From UBA1660 sp964462035 (GTDB lineage: Bacteria > Myxococcota_A > Polyangia > Polyangiales > Houyiibacteriaceae): a DNA stretch of 64,000 bases. Under the pieces are notes generated by a model. That model was given only the letters and a program-made list of their open reading frames with translations, made no database searches and had not been told where the DNA came from. A program made the position numbers and the translations under genes. Positions 24,983 to 32,636 of this stretch are shown here, piece by piece. The number at the start of each line of letters is the position of its first letter. The stretch's first letter is position 1. The DNA is taken from contig CAYXAP010000039.1 in assembly GCA_964462035.1 (NCBI GenBank), positions 17,373-81,372 on the forward strand, read 5' to 3'.

Positions 24983-24990
24983 CAGAAGGG

Positions 24991-25084
24991 TCAGGCGGCG
25001 TCGGCGACGCGGACGACCGGGAAGTCGATCTCGGTCTCGGCGACGTTGTTCAGGATGTTCGTCAGGAAGTTCGTCGCGACGTGG
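24991..25084 (-). pseudogene. C-terminal remnant of a carboxymuconolactone decarboxylase (CMD/AhpD-like) gene
   Basis: On the minus strand an open frame ends at a TGA at 24993-24991 and encodes HVATNFLTNILNNV then AETEIDFPVV and RVADAA. That is the characteristic C-terminal stretch of CMD-family proteins (HVA.N..TN..NHVA.TE.DFP). Only about 30 residues remain. No start or catalytic Cys is present, and homology stops exactly where LysR homology begins on the other strand. The family call is from memory of the motif. Confidence 0.5.
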
Positions 25085-25854
25085 CTCGGCGTCACGCTCT
25101 TCAGTCGGACCACGCGCGTCGTCCGATTGACCGAACGCGGCACTCTCTACCTGGAGCGGTGTCGCCGGATTCTCGAGGACGTGCGGCGGCGGAGAACCTC
25201 GTACGAGGGAAGAGCGCGGAGCCACGCGGGCGGATCAGGGTCACGGCGCCGGTCGGCTTCGGGCGGCTCGCGGTGCTGCCAGTGGTCGAGCAGCTTCTTC
25301 GCCTCCATCCGGCGCTCAGGGTCCGCATGACCCTGCTCGACCGGGTGGTCGACCTCATCGAAGAGGGGATGGACGTTGGCGTTCGAATCGGCGCGCTCGC
25401 GGATAGCGCGCTCCTGGCGACGAAAGTGGGCGAAACGCGACGAGTCGTGGTCGCGGCTCCGAGCTATCTCGAGGGGAGGGAGCGGCCGCGGACGCCGGCC
25501 GACCTGAAGGCACACCGGGTCATCGGCTTCGAGTCGGTCGAGGCGACGCGCGAGTGGCGCTTCGGTGCGGACGGAGCCGCGAGCGTGCCTGTCGAAGGCA
25601 CGCTGATGGTCAACAACGTCGATTCGGCGGTCATCGCTGCCGAGTCTGGGCTCGGTATCACTCGAGTGCTCTGATATCAGGCGAAGGGCGCGATCGAAGC
25701 GGGTCGCTTGGTCCTCCTGCTCGAAGATCACGCGAGCCCACCGATGCCGGTCAGCCTGGTGCGCCCGCCCCATCGCGGCGAGTCTCCCGAGGTGGCGGCG
25801 TTCATGAAGGCTGCCAAGGCCTACTTCCGCGACCACCCAGTCGGCCTCGAGTGA
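25085..25854 (+). pseudogene. LysR-family regulator pseudogene (truncated, frameshifted, nonsense)
   Basis: Clear LysR homology starts abruptly at LGVTLFSRTTRVVRLTERG, so the first 30 or so residues of the helix-turn-helix are missing. Two frames must be joined at about 25180-25190 (LEDV then RAAAENLVRGKSAEPRGR), in a CGGCGGCGG tract. The effector-binding domain then reads through to GLGITRVL, where a TGA at 25672-25674 occupies the place of an expected Ser codon (TCA). The frame continues YQAKGAIEAGRLVLLLEDH to a stop at 25852-25854. With a truncation and two disabling changes it cannot make a working regulator. Confidence 0.83.
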
Positions 25855-25918
25855 CCAGCGTGCCACGATCCGTCCACGACCGGTTGCCGACCAGCGATAC
25901 GCGGGGCAGAGGGAGGTC

Positions 25919-26575
25919 ATGCGTACGCTCGTCCCTCTGACCCTGTGCGCCGCGTTCGTGTTCGCGAACGTGGCGAAGGCACAGGAGTCGCGCGAGCAGC
26001 GCTTTCGAATCGAGATGCTCTTCTCGGGCGAGCGGCAGTTCTCCACTTTCATCGCCGAGACGCCGATGGGTGGAGAGACCAACCTGGCCAGTCGATTCTG
26101 GACCGGCGGGCTCGACGTGTGCGCCGCCGGCGTCGTCGCGCCCTGGGTGCACTTGGGGGGCTGTCTCGGGGCCCACATCGCGACGGGCACCGTGCCGACC
26201 GATGGTGCTCAGTGGTTCGCGGACGCGACGCCGTCCTTCATGGCACGGGCAGCGTTGCGCGCGACCTTCCTCGCGCCGCGTTATCTGCGAGGTGGCGTAG
26301 ACCTCGCTTATCGCAGCTACATCAGCACCGGCAGGGAGTCCGCGGTCGAAGCCGTGTTCCGCGTGGGCATCGAGGCACGAATCGGTTTGAACGACATGCC
26401 GGTATTGCTGGAGCTGAGCTTTCGGGCACCGCTGGTGTCGACGGTGTCCGATTCGACCTACGCCTGGCCGATCTTGGACGATTTCGGTGAGCTGGAAGGC
26501 TACGACAACCGTCCGACTCGGGACGTACGCATCTTCGCCTTCGGGCTGACCGTGGGTACCTTCTGGGGCCGCTGA
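25919..26575 (+). CDS. Exported outer-membrane-barrel-like hypothetical protein
   Basis: A 218-residue protein with a cleavable signal peptide (MRTLVPLTLCAAFVFANVAKAQ). The mature part alternates polar and hydrophobic residues, with strand-like segments such as YLRGGVDLAYRSYIS and VFRVGIEARIGL, and ends IFAFGLTVGTFWGR. This suits a small 8-10-stranded outer-membrane barrel, though the terminal residue is Arg rather than aromatic. GGGAGG precedes the ATG. It converges with the following lipoprotein gene with no gap between the two stops. Function unknown. Confidence 0.8.
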   Translation: MRTLVPLTLCAAFVFANVAKAQESREQRFRIEMLFSGERQFSTFIAETPMGGETNLASRFWTGGLDVCAAGVVAPWVHLGGCLGAHIATGTVPTDGAQWFADATPSFMARAALRATFLAPRYLRGGVDLAYRSYISTGRESAVEAVFRVGIEARIGLNDMPVLLELSFRAPLVSTVSDSTYAWPILDDFGELEGYDNRPTRDVRIFAFGLTVGTFWGR

Positions 26576-27070
26576 CTACTCCGCGGTGTCGCCGCAGGGC
26601 GGCGGCGGGTAGGTCCCGCCCATCACGCGGACGTCGCGCTCGCTGACGAGCACCTCGCCAGCGGGCGTGGTCATCTCGGCGCGGAAGCGCACCAGCTCGC
26701 CGACCAGGCAGGAGGGGTCCTCGACGATGCCGGTGAAACCGATGAGCTGACGCCAGCCCTCGGAGTTCGGTTCCTCGAAGCCGACGGGGATCGCCGTCAC
26801 GTCCGCCGGGCGGCTCTCGTCGGCGGGCTGGACCGTGAGCTCCACCGGCGGCCGGTCCATGTCGACGCCGCGCATGCGGAGGCTGACCCACATGTGCCAG
26901 CCGCCTTGCGCTCCGCGCACCAGCTCCACCTCCTGTCCGTCTTCCAGCGCGTCGAAGCGCCAGGAGCCGGTGCCGAGCTCGAGCGCCGGCTCTTCGGCCG
27001 GCGGCGGCACCTCGCCGCAGCCGAGCGCGAGCCCGGCCACGACGAGCAGGAGGATGGAGCGGAGCGCCAC
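26576..27070 (-). CDS. Lipoprotein, hypothetical
   Basis: A 164-residue predicted lipoprotein: MALRSILLLVVAGLALGC is the signal with lipobox LALGC, followed by a Pro/Glu-rich linker and a beta-rich domain (GGWHMWVSLRMRGVD; ELTVQPADESR) with two Cys near the C-terminus. It starts 2 bases after the DUF2330 gene stop, so the two are an operon and probably share an envelope role. No family is recognised. Confidence 0.82.
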   Translation of the reverse strand: MALRSILLLVVAGLALGCGEVPPPAEEPALELGTGSWRFDALEDGQEVELVRGAQGGWHMWVSLRMRGVDMDRPPVELTVQPADESRPADVTAIPVGFEEPNSEGWRQLIGFTGIVEDPSCLVGELVRFRAEMTTPAGEVLVSERDVRVMGGTYPPPPCGDTAE

Positions 27071-27072
27071 GT

Positions 27073-28770
27073 TCAGCTCCGGCGGCGGCAGATGGCGATG
27101 AGGCCGACCATGAGGGCGAGCACGAAGCCGGCGCTGTTCCGGCCGTTGGTGCCGCCGACCGAGCAGATGCCACCGTCGGGTGGGCCGGGGATGGTGGCGT
27201 TGTGGCTGCTGAGCGCCGCCGCGATGGCGCCGGTGTTGTCCTCCACGACCTCACCGGTGCCCTCGGTGCCGACGCGCACGATGCGCTCGTTGGCGGGCAT
27301 CGCCGTGTCGGCCGTGTCGAAGGGCCAGGTGGTCCCATTGCCGCGGATGACGTTGCCGTCCTCGAGCTCGATGCGCCAGGGCGCCTCGTTCTGCGAGATG
27401 CTCGGGGAGCACTCGATGATGCGGTTCGCGGTGTGCTGGTTCGAGTAGTCCCCGAGGTCGGCGTTGAAGTCGAACATGGGGTCCACGGTCATCTCGTCGG
27501 CGCTCATCGTGGTGTAGAGCCGAGTCGAGTACGCGGCGCTCTCGAAGAGCTCCTGGGTCTCGGTCATCGGGTCGATGGCGTCGGTCTGGAGCTGCTCGAT
27601 GAGCGCGGCCGGTTCGAGGCCCTCGATGTCGGGGGTGCTGGTGTCGATGTAGCAAGAGACGCAGCCCCAGAACTGGTCCTCGGGGATGCCGGCGGGCACG
27701 GTCAGGTGCTCTTCGAGCGCTTCCCGCACGCCGTCGAGCTGCATGAAGTTGGAGAGCTGGCCGACGAGCTGGCCCTCTCGGTTGGTCCAGTCGGAGCCGG
27801 TGATGGAGGCCCACTGGTTCGCTTCCCAGTCGAACCAGAGGCTGTCACCGAGCGGCGCGGCCGCGCCGGCGTGCTCGGTGACGAAGCCCTGACCGCCTGC
27901 CTCGTTCGCCGCGAGGGTCACGACGTCGTCGTAGTTGGCGCCGGGGCTCAGCCAGTTGATGAGCGCCTCGTTGAGCTCGAGGTGGCGGTAGTTCGCCGGG
28001 ATGGCGCGGGTCTCACCGAGCACCCACACCATGATGCCCATGTCGGGCTGGGTCGCGAGGGCGGTGGGGCGGAGAGGGATGGAGGGGAGGCCCGGGCCGA
28101 AGCTCAGGCGCACCGGGCGGATGGAGCCCGCGTCGTTGCCCTTGGTCAGCCGGAACGCGAGCAGGTTCATGCCCGAGTCGAGGTAGGGCGTGATCACGTC
28201 GGAGCCCATGGCGGGCACGTCGTAGCCGCTGTCCTGGAGCCACTCGGCCGCGACCGCGTACTTGTCCTCGATGGACGGGTCGATGGTGATGTTCACGTAG
28301 TCGTAGGGACCAACGGAGCCACGGTCGGCGACCGAGACCGGCGGGGCGGCCGTGCCGGCGTCCGAGGCGGCCGGGCCTTCGCCAGCGGAGTCCGAGGTCG
28401 CGCCGCCTCGAAGGAAGCCGCCACCGCCGGCGCACGTGCCCTCGACGCTGGTGTTCAGTAGGTACGAGGGGTTCGTGGCGTTCTGCAGCCGGGTGAACGC
28501 GGCGTTGGAGCTCACCGCGACCTCCGGCGTCCCGGCGACCGGGAGCATCCAGGCGAACTCCTCGGCTTCGCCCTGGTACTGGATCTGGATCACGGCGGTG
28601 ACGCTGCCGTCGTCGCCCTGATGGAAGATGATGCGCTCGGCCTGCTGGTTGACCGGCTGAGCGCTGTCACAGAAGAAGCCGCCGCATGCATCGGCATGAT
28701 TCGGCGTGAGCGTCAGCGCGGTCGCGAGCGTCGCGCCGAACGCCATGGAGAGAGTGGCTTGGAGATTCAT
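27073..28770 (-). CDS. DUF2330-type exported protein with C-terminal anchor
   Basis: A 565-residue exported protein. The signal peptide ends near NHADA, followed by the CGGFFC motif and QQAERIIFH that open DUF2330 proteins. A long beta-rich domain follows, including WGCVSCYID. The C-terminus is a sorting signal: a single transmembrane stretch (SAGFVLALMVGLIAIC) followed by RRRS. That is the shape of a MYXO-CTERM tail, but with only a single Cys (GICSVGG) rather than a clear Cys pair. ATG at 28770; an in-frame upstream extension is rejected because it breaks the signal peptide. The biological role of DUF2330 is unknown. Confidence 0.9.
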   Translation of the reverse strand: MNLQATLSMAFGATLATALTLTPNHADACGGFFCDSAQPVNQQAERIIFHQGDDGSVTAVIQIQYQGEAEEFAWMLPVAGTPEVAVSSNAAFTRLQNATNPSYLLNTSVEGTCAGGGGFLRGGATSDSAGEGPAASDAGTAAPPVSVADRGSVGPYDYVNITIDPSIEDKYAVAAEWLQDSGYDVPAMGSDVITPYLDSGMNLLAFRLTKGNDAGSIRPVRLSFGPGLPSIPLRPTALATQPDMGIMVWVLGETRAIPANYRHLELNEALINWLSPGANYDDVVTLAANEAGGQGFVTEHAGAAAPLGDSLWFDWEANQWASITGSDWTNREGQLVGQLSNFMQLDGVREALEEHLTVPAGIPEDQFWGCVSCYIDTSTPDIEGLEPAALIEQLQTDAIDPMTETQELFESAAYSTRLYTTMSADEMTVDPMFDFNADLGDYSNQHTANRIIECSPSISQNEAPWRIELEDGNVIRGNGTTWPFDTADTAMPANERIVRVGTEGTGEVVEDNTGAIAAALSSHNATIPGPPDGGICSVGGTNGRNSAGFVLALMVGLIAICRRRS

Positions 28771-28837
28771 GCCCTCGCTTGGAGCAGAATTCGGGCCAAC
28801 GCCTTTTGTCCTGGATTTGGCGTGTTGGGCCTCGCTC

Positions 28838-28868
28838 TTGACACAGCACGGCACACGTCGTTCGTGCC
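28838..28868 (+). promoter_or_regulatory. TTGACA box with overlapping inverted repeat
   Basis: A consensus TTGACA (28838-28843) lies in the divergent region before the LDLa-like lipoprotein. No good -10 is visible at 16-18 bases. An inverted repeat GGCAC-N9-GTGCC (28850-28868) covers the spacer. It may be a regulated promoter; evidence is weak. Confidence 0.25.
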
Positions 28869-28947
28869 AAGGTGCCTCGTTTCCTCAGCGCAGTAGGGCC
28901 GAATGCCCGTGGCACAGGTCGGCATGACCGTTGCTTTGAACCCTCCC

Positions 28948-29538
28948 ATGCGAATCGTCTCGGTGGTGTTGGCTCTGATGGCGCTCGGCTGCGGCGAGCC
29001 CGAGGTGGCGGAGCGACTTCGGCAGTGTGAGCTGCTGAGCGACGGCTACATCCGCGAGCTCGGGATCTATGCGCCCACCGAGTGCTACCGCGACTGCCTC
29101 GGCCAGGCCGACTGCGACGCCCTCGAGGCCGCGCTCTGCCGAACCGACGTGTCGCTCCTGGTCGCCTGCGACCAGCGCTGTGCCTTCGAGTGCGCGTCCG
29201 GCGCGCTCGTGGCGGTCGAGTCCGTGTGCAACGGCTTCCAGGACTGCGCCGAGGGCGAAGACGAGCTCGGCTGCGGGACCTACACCTGCGAGGACGGCAC
29301 CGAGCTGATGGGCGAGCGCCACCGCTGCGATGGGGTCACCCGCTGCCCGGACGGCAGCGACGAGCTCGGTTGCCCCAGTCGCTGCGAGATCTGGGGCGGC
29401 CCGGATTGCCTGCCCTTCGAGTGCGCCAACGGCGACACCGCACCGTCGACCGCGCGGTGCAACGGCTGGGCGCAGTGCGCCGACGAGAGTGACGAAGAGG
29501 GTTGCGCCGAGCTCACGCTCATGTGCGAGGGCAGCTGA
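28948..29538 (+). CDS. Lipoprotein with three LDL-receptor-class-A-like repeats
   Basis: A 196-residue lipoprotein (signal MRIVSVVLALMALGC). After a Cys-containing N-terminal region (about 27-75) come three repeats at about 80-109, 112-142 and 157-186. Each has the LDLa layout FxC...C(D/N)GxxxC...(S/E)DExGC: for example RCDGVTRCPDGSDELGC and RCNGWAQCADESDEEGC. The calcium-binding acidic C-terminal lobe is conserved, but the classic C1 and C3 positions are missing, leaving four Cys per repeat. Eukaryotic LDLa modules bind calcium and protein ligands; the role here is unknown. Later in-frame ATG at 28948 gives the lipoprotein signal. Confidence 0.85.
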   Translation: MRIVSVVLALMALGCGEPEVAERLRQCELLSDGYIRELGIYAPTECYRDCLGQADCDALEAALCRTDVSLLVACDQRCAFECASGALVAVESVCNGFQDCAEGEDELGCGTYTCEDGTELMGERHRCDGVTRCPDGSDELGCPSRCEIWGGPDCLPFECANGDTAPSTARCNGWAQCADESDEEGCAELTLMCEGS

Positions 29539-29581
29539 CGCTTCGCTTCCGTCCACCGGCCCGCGCTCCTATCCTCGAGTC

Positions 29582-29905
29582 GTGGAGCCTGGGTCCAGTC
29601 CCGAAGAGCGAGCGGAGCTTCTGCTGGCCGAGCTCGAGCGCTCGTCGAGCGCCGACCGGGAGCGGCGTCGGGCCACGGTCCGCGCGTTGGCCGAGGAGGT
29701 GAAGCGCGCGGGGGTCGATCTCTGCTACTCGCGTGCGACCGAACACAGCCCGCGCATCGGCGAGCTCTTCCTCGCCGCCGCAAAGCTCGCCCACGTCGGC
29801 TGGACTCCTACGGAACGCCCCGCCCACTTCGACCGAGACATCGCTCGAGACCCGGATGCGCGAGCCGAGCTCGAACGCTTCGCCGCTGCTCTGGCGCGGA
29901 CCTGA
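29582..29905 (+). CDS. Small hypothetical protein
   Basis: A 107-residue, probably cytoplasmic and largely helical protein, Glu/Arg-rich at the N-terminus (EERAELLLAELERSSSADRE) with an SPRIGELFLAAAKL helix in the middle. The GTG at 29582 is chosen because it follows the previous gene by 43 bases and starts the coding-like composition. No family is recognised. It converges on the small minus-strand frame at 29917. Confidence 0.6.
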   Translation: MEPGSSPEERAELLLAELERSSSADRERRRATVRALAEEVKRAGVDLCYSRATEHSPRIGELFLAAAKLAHVGWTPTERPAHFDRDIARDPDARAELERFAAALART

Positions 29906-29916
29906 TGCGGTGGTCC

Positions 29917-30069
29917 TCAGGTCGTGTCCAAGCGGAACTTCCGGAAGGGACTGCCTCGGTAGTCGACCATGCCCTCCTCGCGCGCGCCTAGCCGGACGAG
30001 GGCCGAGAGATGCGTTCGTGAGGGCGGGAGGAGGAAGGGCGTCATGACGTCGAGCAGCTCGGCATACAC
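29917..30069 (-). CDS. Possible small ORF downstream of prepilin peptidase
   Basis: After the prepilin-peptidase stop, the minus strand holds an open frame of about 70 codons with protein-like composition (YAELLDVMTPFLLPPSR, LVRLGAREEGMVDYRGSPFRK). The only usual start in this downstream frame is a GTG at 30069, giving 50 residues. The coding-like sequence actually continues upstream of it, so this could be a truncated gene, a gene starting inside pilD, or a non-standard start. Function unknown. Confidence 0.4.
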   Translation of the reverse strand: MYAELLDVMTPFLLPPSRTHLSALVRLGAREEGMVDYRGSPFRKFRLDTT

Positions 30070-30127
30070 CGCGTAGCCGAGGTCGTTGGCCCGAACGGCC
30101 TCCTCGTCGTCGTGACGGGCTGGAGCC

Positions 30128-31120
30128 TCAGTCGAGGAAGAAGCCCAGGTACCAGTCGAGGATCCGGGGGCCGAAGAAGAGCCACTCGAGCGCGGCCAGC
30201 GCGAGGAAGGGGCCGAAGGGGAGCTTGCGTGCGCCGAGCGGCGCCGGCTCCTCGGGCAGCTCCTCGTCGTCTTCCTCGGGCTCTTCCTCTTCTTCGTCCG
30301 TGAGCTCCGCGGGCTCGCCGCTCGCGTCCCGGCAGCGGGCGTCGGTCTCGGCGGCCTGGTTGAACGGGCCCTGATCGTCGCTGACCTCGTCCGTCGGCGC
30401 CATGCGCTGGCGAGTCACGATGGCGATCATGGCGACCAAGAGGCCCTGGGCCGCGCCGCCCACGAGGGCGAAGAGGGTGCCCTGCCAGCCGACGAACGCG
30501 CCGATGAGCAGCAGCAGCTTCGAGTCGCCTTCGCCCATGCCGCGGCGGCCGGTGAGCCCTTCGTAGGACCACACGAAGAGCACCTGGACCACCAGGAAGC
30601 CGAGACCCGCACCCAGGGCGGCGTCGGCGGCGGTCACGTCGGGCCGCAGCGCGACGGTCGCCAGTCCGATGGCGGCGCCCGGGAGGGTGACCTCGTCCGG
30701 AATGATCATGTGCTCGAGGTCGATGAACGCCGCGACCAGTAGCGCGCCGCCAAAGACGAAGAGCGTGAGCGCCTCGAGCATCATCGGCAGGACCGGGTCG
30801 TCCGGCTGGGTGAGGCGGAGGGTCCGTTCGATCACCGCGACCGCGATCACCGCGCCCAAGAGCTCCACGAGGAGGTAGCGCGGGGTCATCTTCGCGCCGC
30901 AGCACGCGGCTCGGCCGCGCTGCATCAGGTACGCGAAGAGCGGCAGGTTCCGGTACCACGGCACGCGCTCGCCACAGGCCGGGCAGTGGCTCGGCGGGGT
31001 GACGACGCTCATGTCTCGGGGCCACCGATAGATGGCCACGTTGAAGAAGCTGCCCCAGAGCGCGCCGAAGACGAGGGCGACGACGCGGTAGAAGGTGGGC
31101 GGTAGGTCCGAGACGATCAT
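30128..31120 (-). CDS. pilD: Type IV prepilin peptidase / N-methyltransferase
   Basis: Inner-membrane enzyme that cleaves the leader peptide of type IV prepilins or pseudopilins and N-methylates the new N-terminus. The 330-residue protein has GSFFNVAIYRWPR, a zinc-type CPAC, and both catalytic aspartates in FIDLEHMIIPD and GMGEGDSK. The second half of the zinc site reads AACCGAK, so one Cys of the usual CxxC is displaced. An insertion of about 60 residues, extremely rich in Glu/Asp (about 245-305), lies before the last transmembrane helix and is unusual. pilD is normally beside pil genes; here it stands alone, divergent from proB. Confidence 0.92.
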   Translation of the reverse strand: MIVSDLPPTFYRVVALVFGALWGSFFNVAIYRWPRDMSVVTPPSHCPACGERVPWYRNLPLFAYLMQRGRAACCGAKMTPRYLLVELLGAVIAVAVIERTLRLTQPDDPVLPMMLEALTLFVFGGALLVAAFIDLEHMIIPDEVTLPGAAIGLATVALRPDVTAADAALGAGLGFLVVQVLFVWSYEGLTGRRGMGEGDSKLLLLIGAFVGWQGTLFALVGGAAQGLLVAMIAIVTRQRMAPTDEVSDDQGPFNQAAETDARCRDASGEPAELTDEEEEEPEEDDEELPEEPAPLGARKLPFGPFLALAALEWLFFGPRILDWYLGFFLD

Positions 31121-31313
31121 CGGGTTGGTCGGGATAGTAGGCGGGGGATGGCGTGGGTTCCGAGAAAAACGGAGGACGAGCGCTCCGCGGGAGCTTCAGG
31201 TTCGTGGGGAAGCGAGGAGCGATTCACTCGTGACGCGCTGGGAGGGCTCTGCAAATTCCCCGGGAGGCGAACGTACTGGCCCTCGCCAGGCTTCCGGCAC
31301 AGACTCCGGGCCC

Positions 31314-32423
31314 ATGACGGAGGACGCACAGGACGACCCCGGCGAGGTCCGGCGCACGCTCGCGCAGGTGACGCGAGTAGTGCTCAAGGTCGGTTCGCGC
31401 TCGCTCCTTTCGGAGGGCCGCTTCGAGGAGCTGGCCGCCGCGATCGCCGGGCAGCGGAAGGTGGGGCGTCAGGTGGTGCTGGTGAGCTCGGGCGCGATCG
31501 CGCTCGGCGTCGACCGGCTCGGCCTGAGTGGGCGCCCCCGCCAGCTACCGGAGCTCCAGGCGGCCGCGGCCGCCGGGCAGGCCGCCCTGATGCGTCGCTA
31601 CGAGGAGGCCTTCGACCCGCACGCCGTGGCCCCCGCGCAGATCCTCCTGACCCACGCAGACCTCTCGGATCGCGACCGTTGGTCCAACGCTCGGCAGGCG
31701 ATCGACGCGCTCCTCGAGCTCGGGGCGGTCCCCATCGTGAACGAGAACGACACCGTCGCGGTCGAGGAGATCCGCTTCGGCGACAACGACCAGCTCGCGG
31801 CGATGGTCTCCACGCTGGTGGGCGCCGACCTGCTCGTGTTGCTGACCGATGTCGACGGCGTCCTCGACGCGGACGAGGTGGTCATCCCCACCGTGCGTGG
31901 CGGCGACGGGCTCCAGCACCTCTTCCGCGAGGCGAAGGACGAGGTCGGCCGGGGCGGGATCGCGTCGAAGGTCCGCTCGGCCCGCCGGGCCACGAAGCGC
32001 GGCGTGCCGGCGGTCATCGGCAACGCCGGCGACCCCGAGTTCCTCGCGAAGCTCCTCGGCGGTGAGCAGGTCGGGACCCTCTTCCTCCCCGCGGGCGTTC
32101 GGCTCCCGAGTCGCAAGCACTGGATCGCCTACGCCCTCGCGCCGAAGGGTGCGCTCCTCGTCGATGGAGGCGCCGTTCGTGCGCTTCAGGGCGAAGCGAG
32201 CCTGCTGGCTGCGGGCATCGACGGCGTCCGAGGCGACTTCGAGCCCGGGGACTGCGTGACCCTCCACGGGCCGACGGGCGAGGAGGTCGGTCGAGGGTTG
32301 GTGCGCTTCGCGACGGCGGATGTCGCCCGACTCGCGGGGGCCCACAGCGACCAGGTCGAGGAGCGGCTGGGCCGCCGGGCAAGCGGGATCGTGATGCACC
32401 GCGACGACATGGTCCTCGTCTGA
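31314..32423 (+). CDS. proB: Glutamate 5-kinase
   Basis: First committed step of proline synthesis: phosphorylates glutamate with ATP. The 369-residue protein has the amino-acid-kinase domain (VVLKVGSRSL, VLVSSGAIALG, PIVNENDTV, FGDNDQLAAMV, LLTDVDGV) and a C-terminal PUA domain (about 270-360), the full-length ProB form. The ATG at 31314 matches the family N-terminus; the open frame upstream is non-coding. proA follows on the same strand after 213 bases. Feedback inhibition by proline is known for the family. Confidence 0.96.
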   Translation: MTEDAQDDPGEVRRTLAQVTRVVLKVGSRSLLSEGRFEELAAAIAGQRKVGRQVVLVSSGAIALGVDRLGLSGRPRQLPELQAAAAAGQAALMRRYEEAFDPHAVAPAQILLTHADLSDRDRWSNARQAIDALLELGAVPIVNENDTVAVEEIRFGDNDQLAAMVSTLVGADLLVLLTDVDGVLDADEVVIPTVRGGDGLQHLFREAKDEVGRGGIASKVRSARRATKRGVPAVIGNAGDPEFLAKLLGGEQVGTLFLPAGVRLPSRKHWIAYALAPKGALLVDGGAVRALQGEASLLAAGIDGVRGDFEPGDCVTLHGPTGEEVGRGLVRFATADVARLAGAHSDQVEERLGRRASGIVMHRDDMVLV

Positions 32424-32636
32424 GCGCCGTCCGACACCCACCCACACGTGGGGTCACCCGCCCTTGTTCCAGTGGGAATTCACTGAGACCATGAAGGGGA
32501 TGAGCGCTCTTGGACCGTCTTCCCGCAAGCCACCGGGTGTGCCCGGGGCCGATGAGGTGCTCTGACTCGGGCCGCGGCGTCTGAGGCGGAGGCGGCTGGC
32601 GCGGGCCCGCGCCCGCTCCCATACTCGCCGGCTCGA

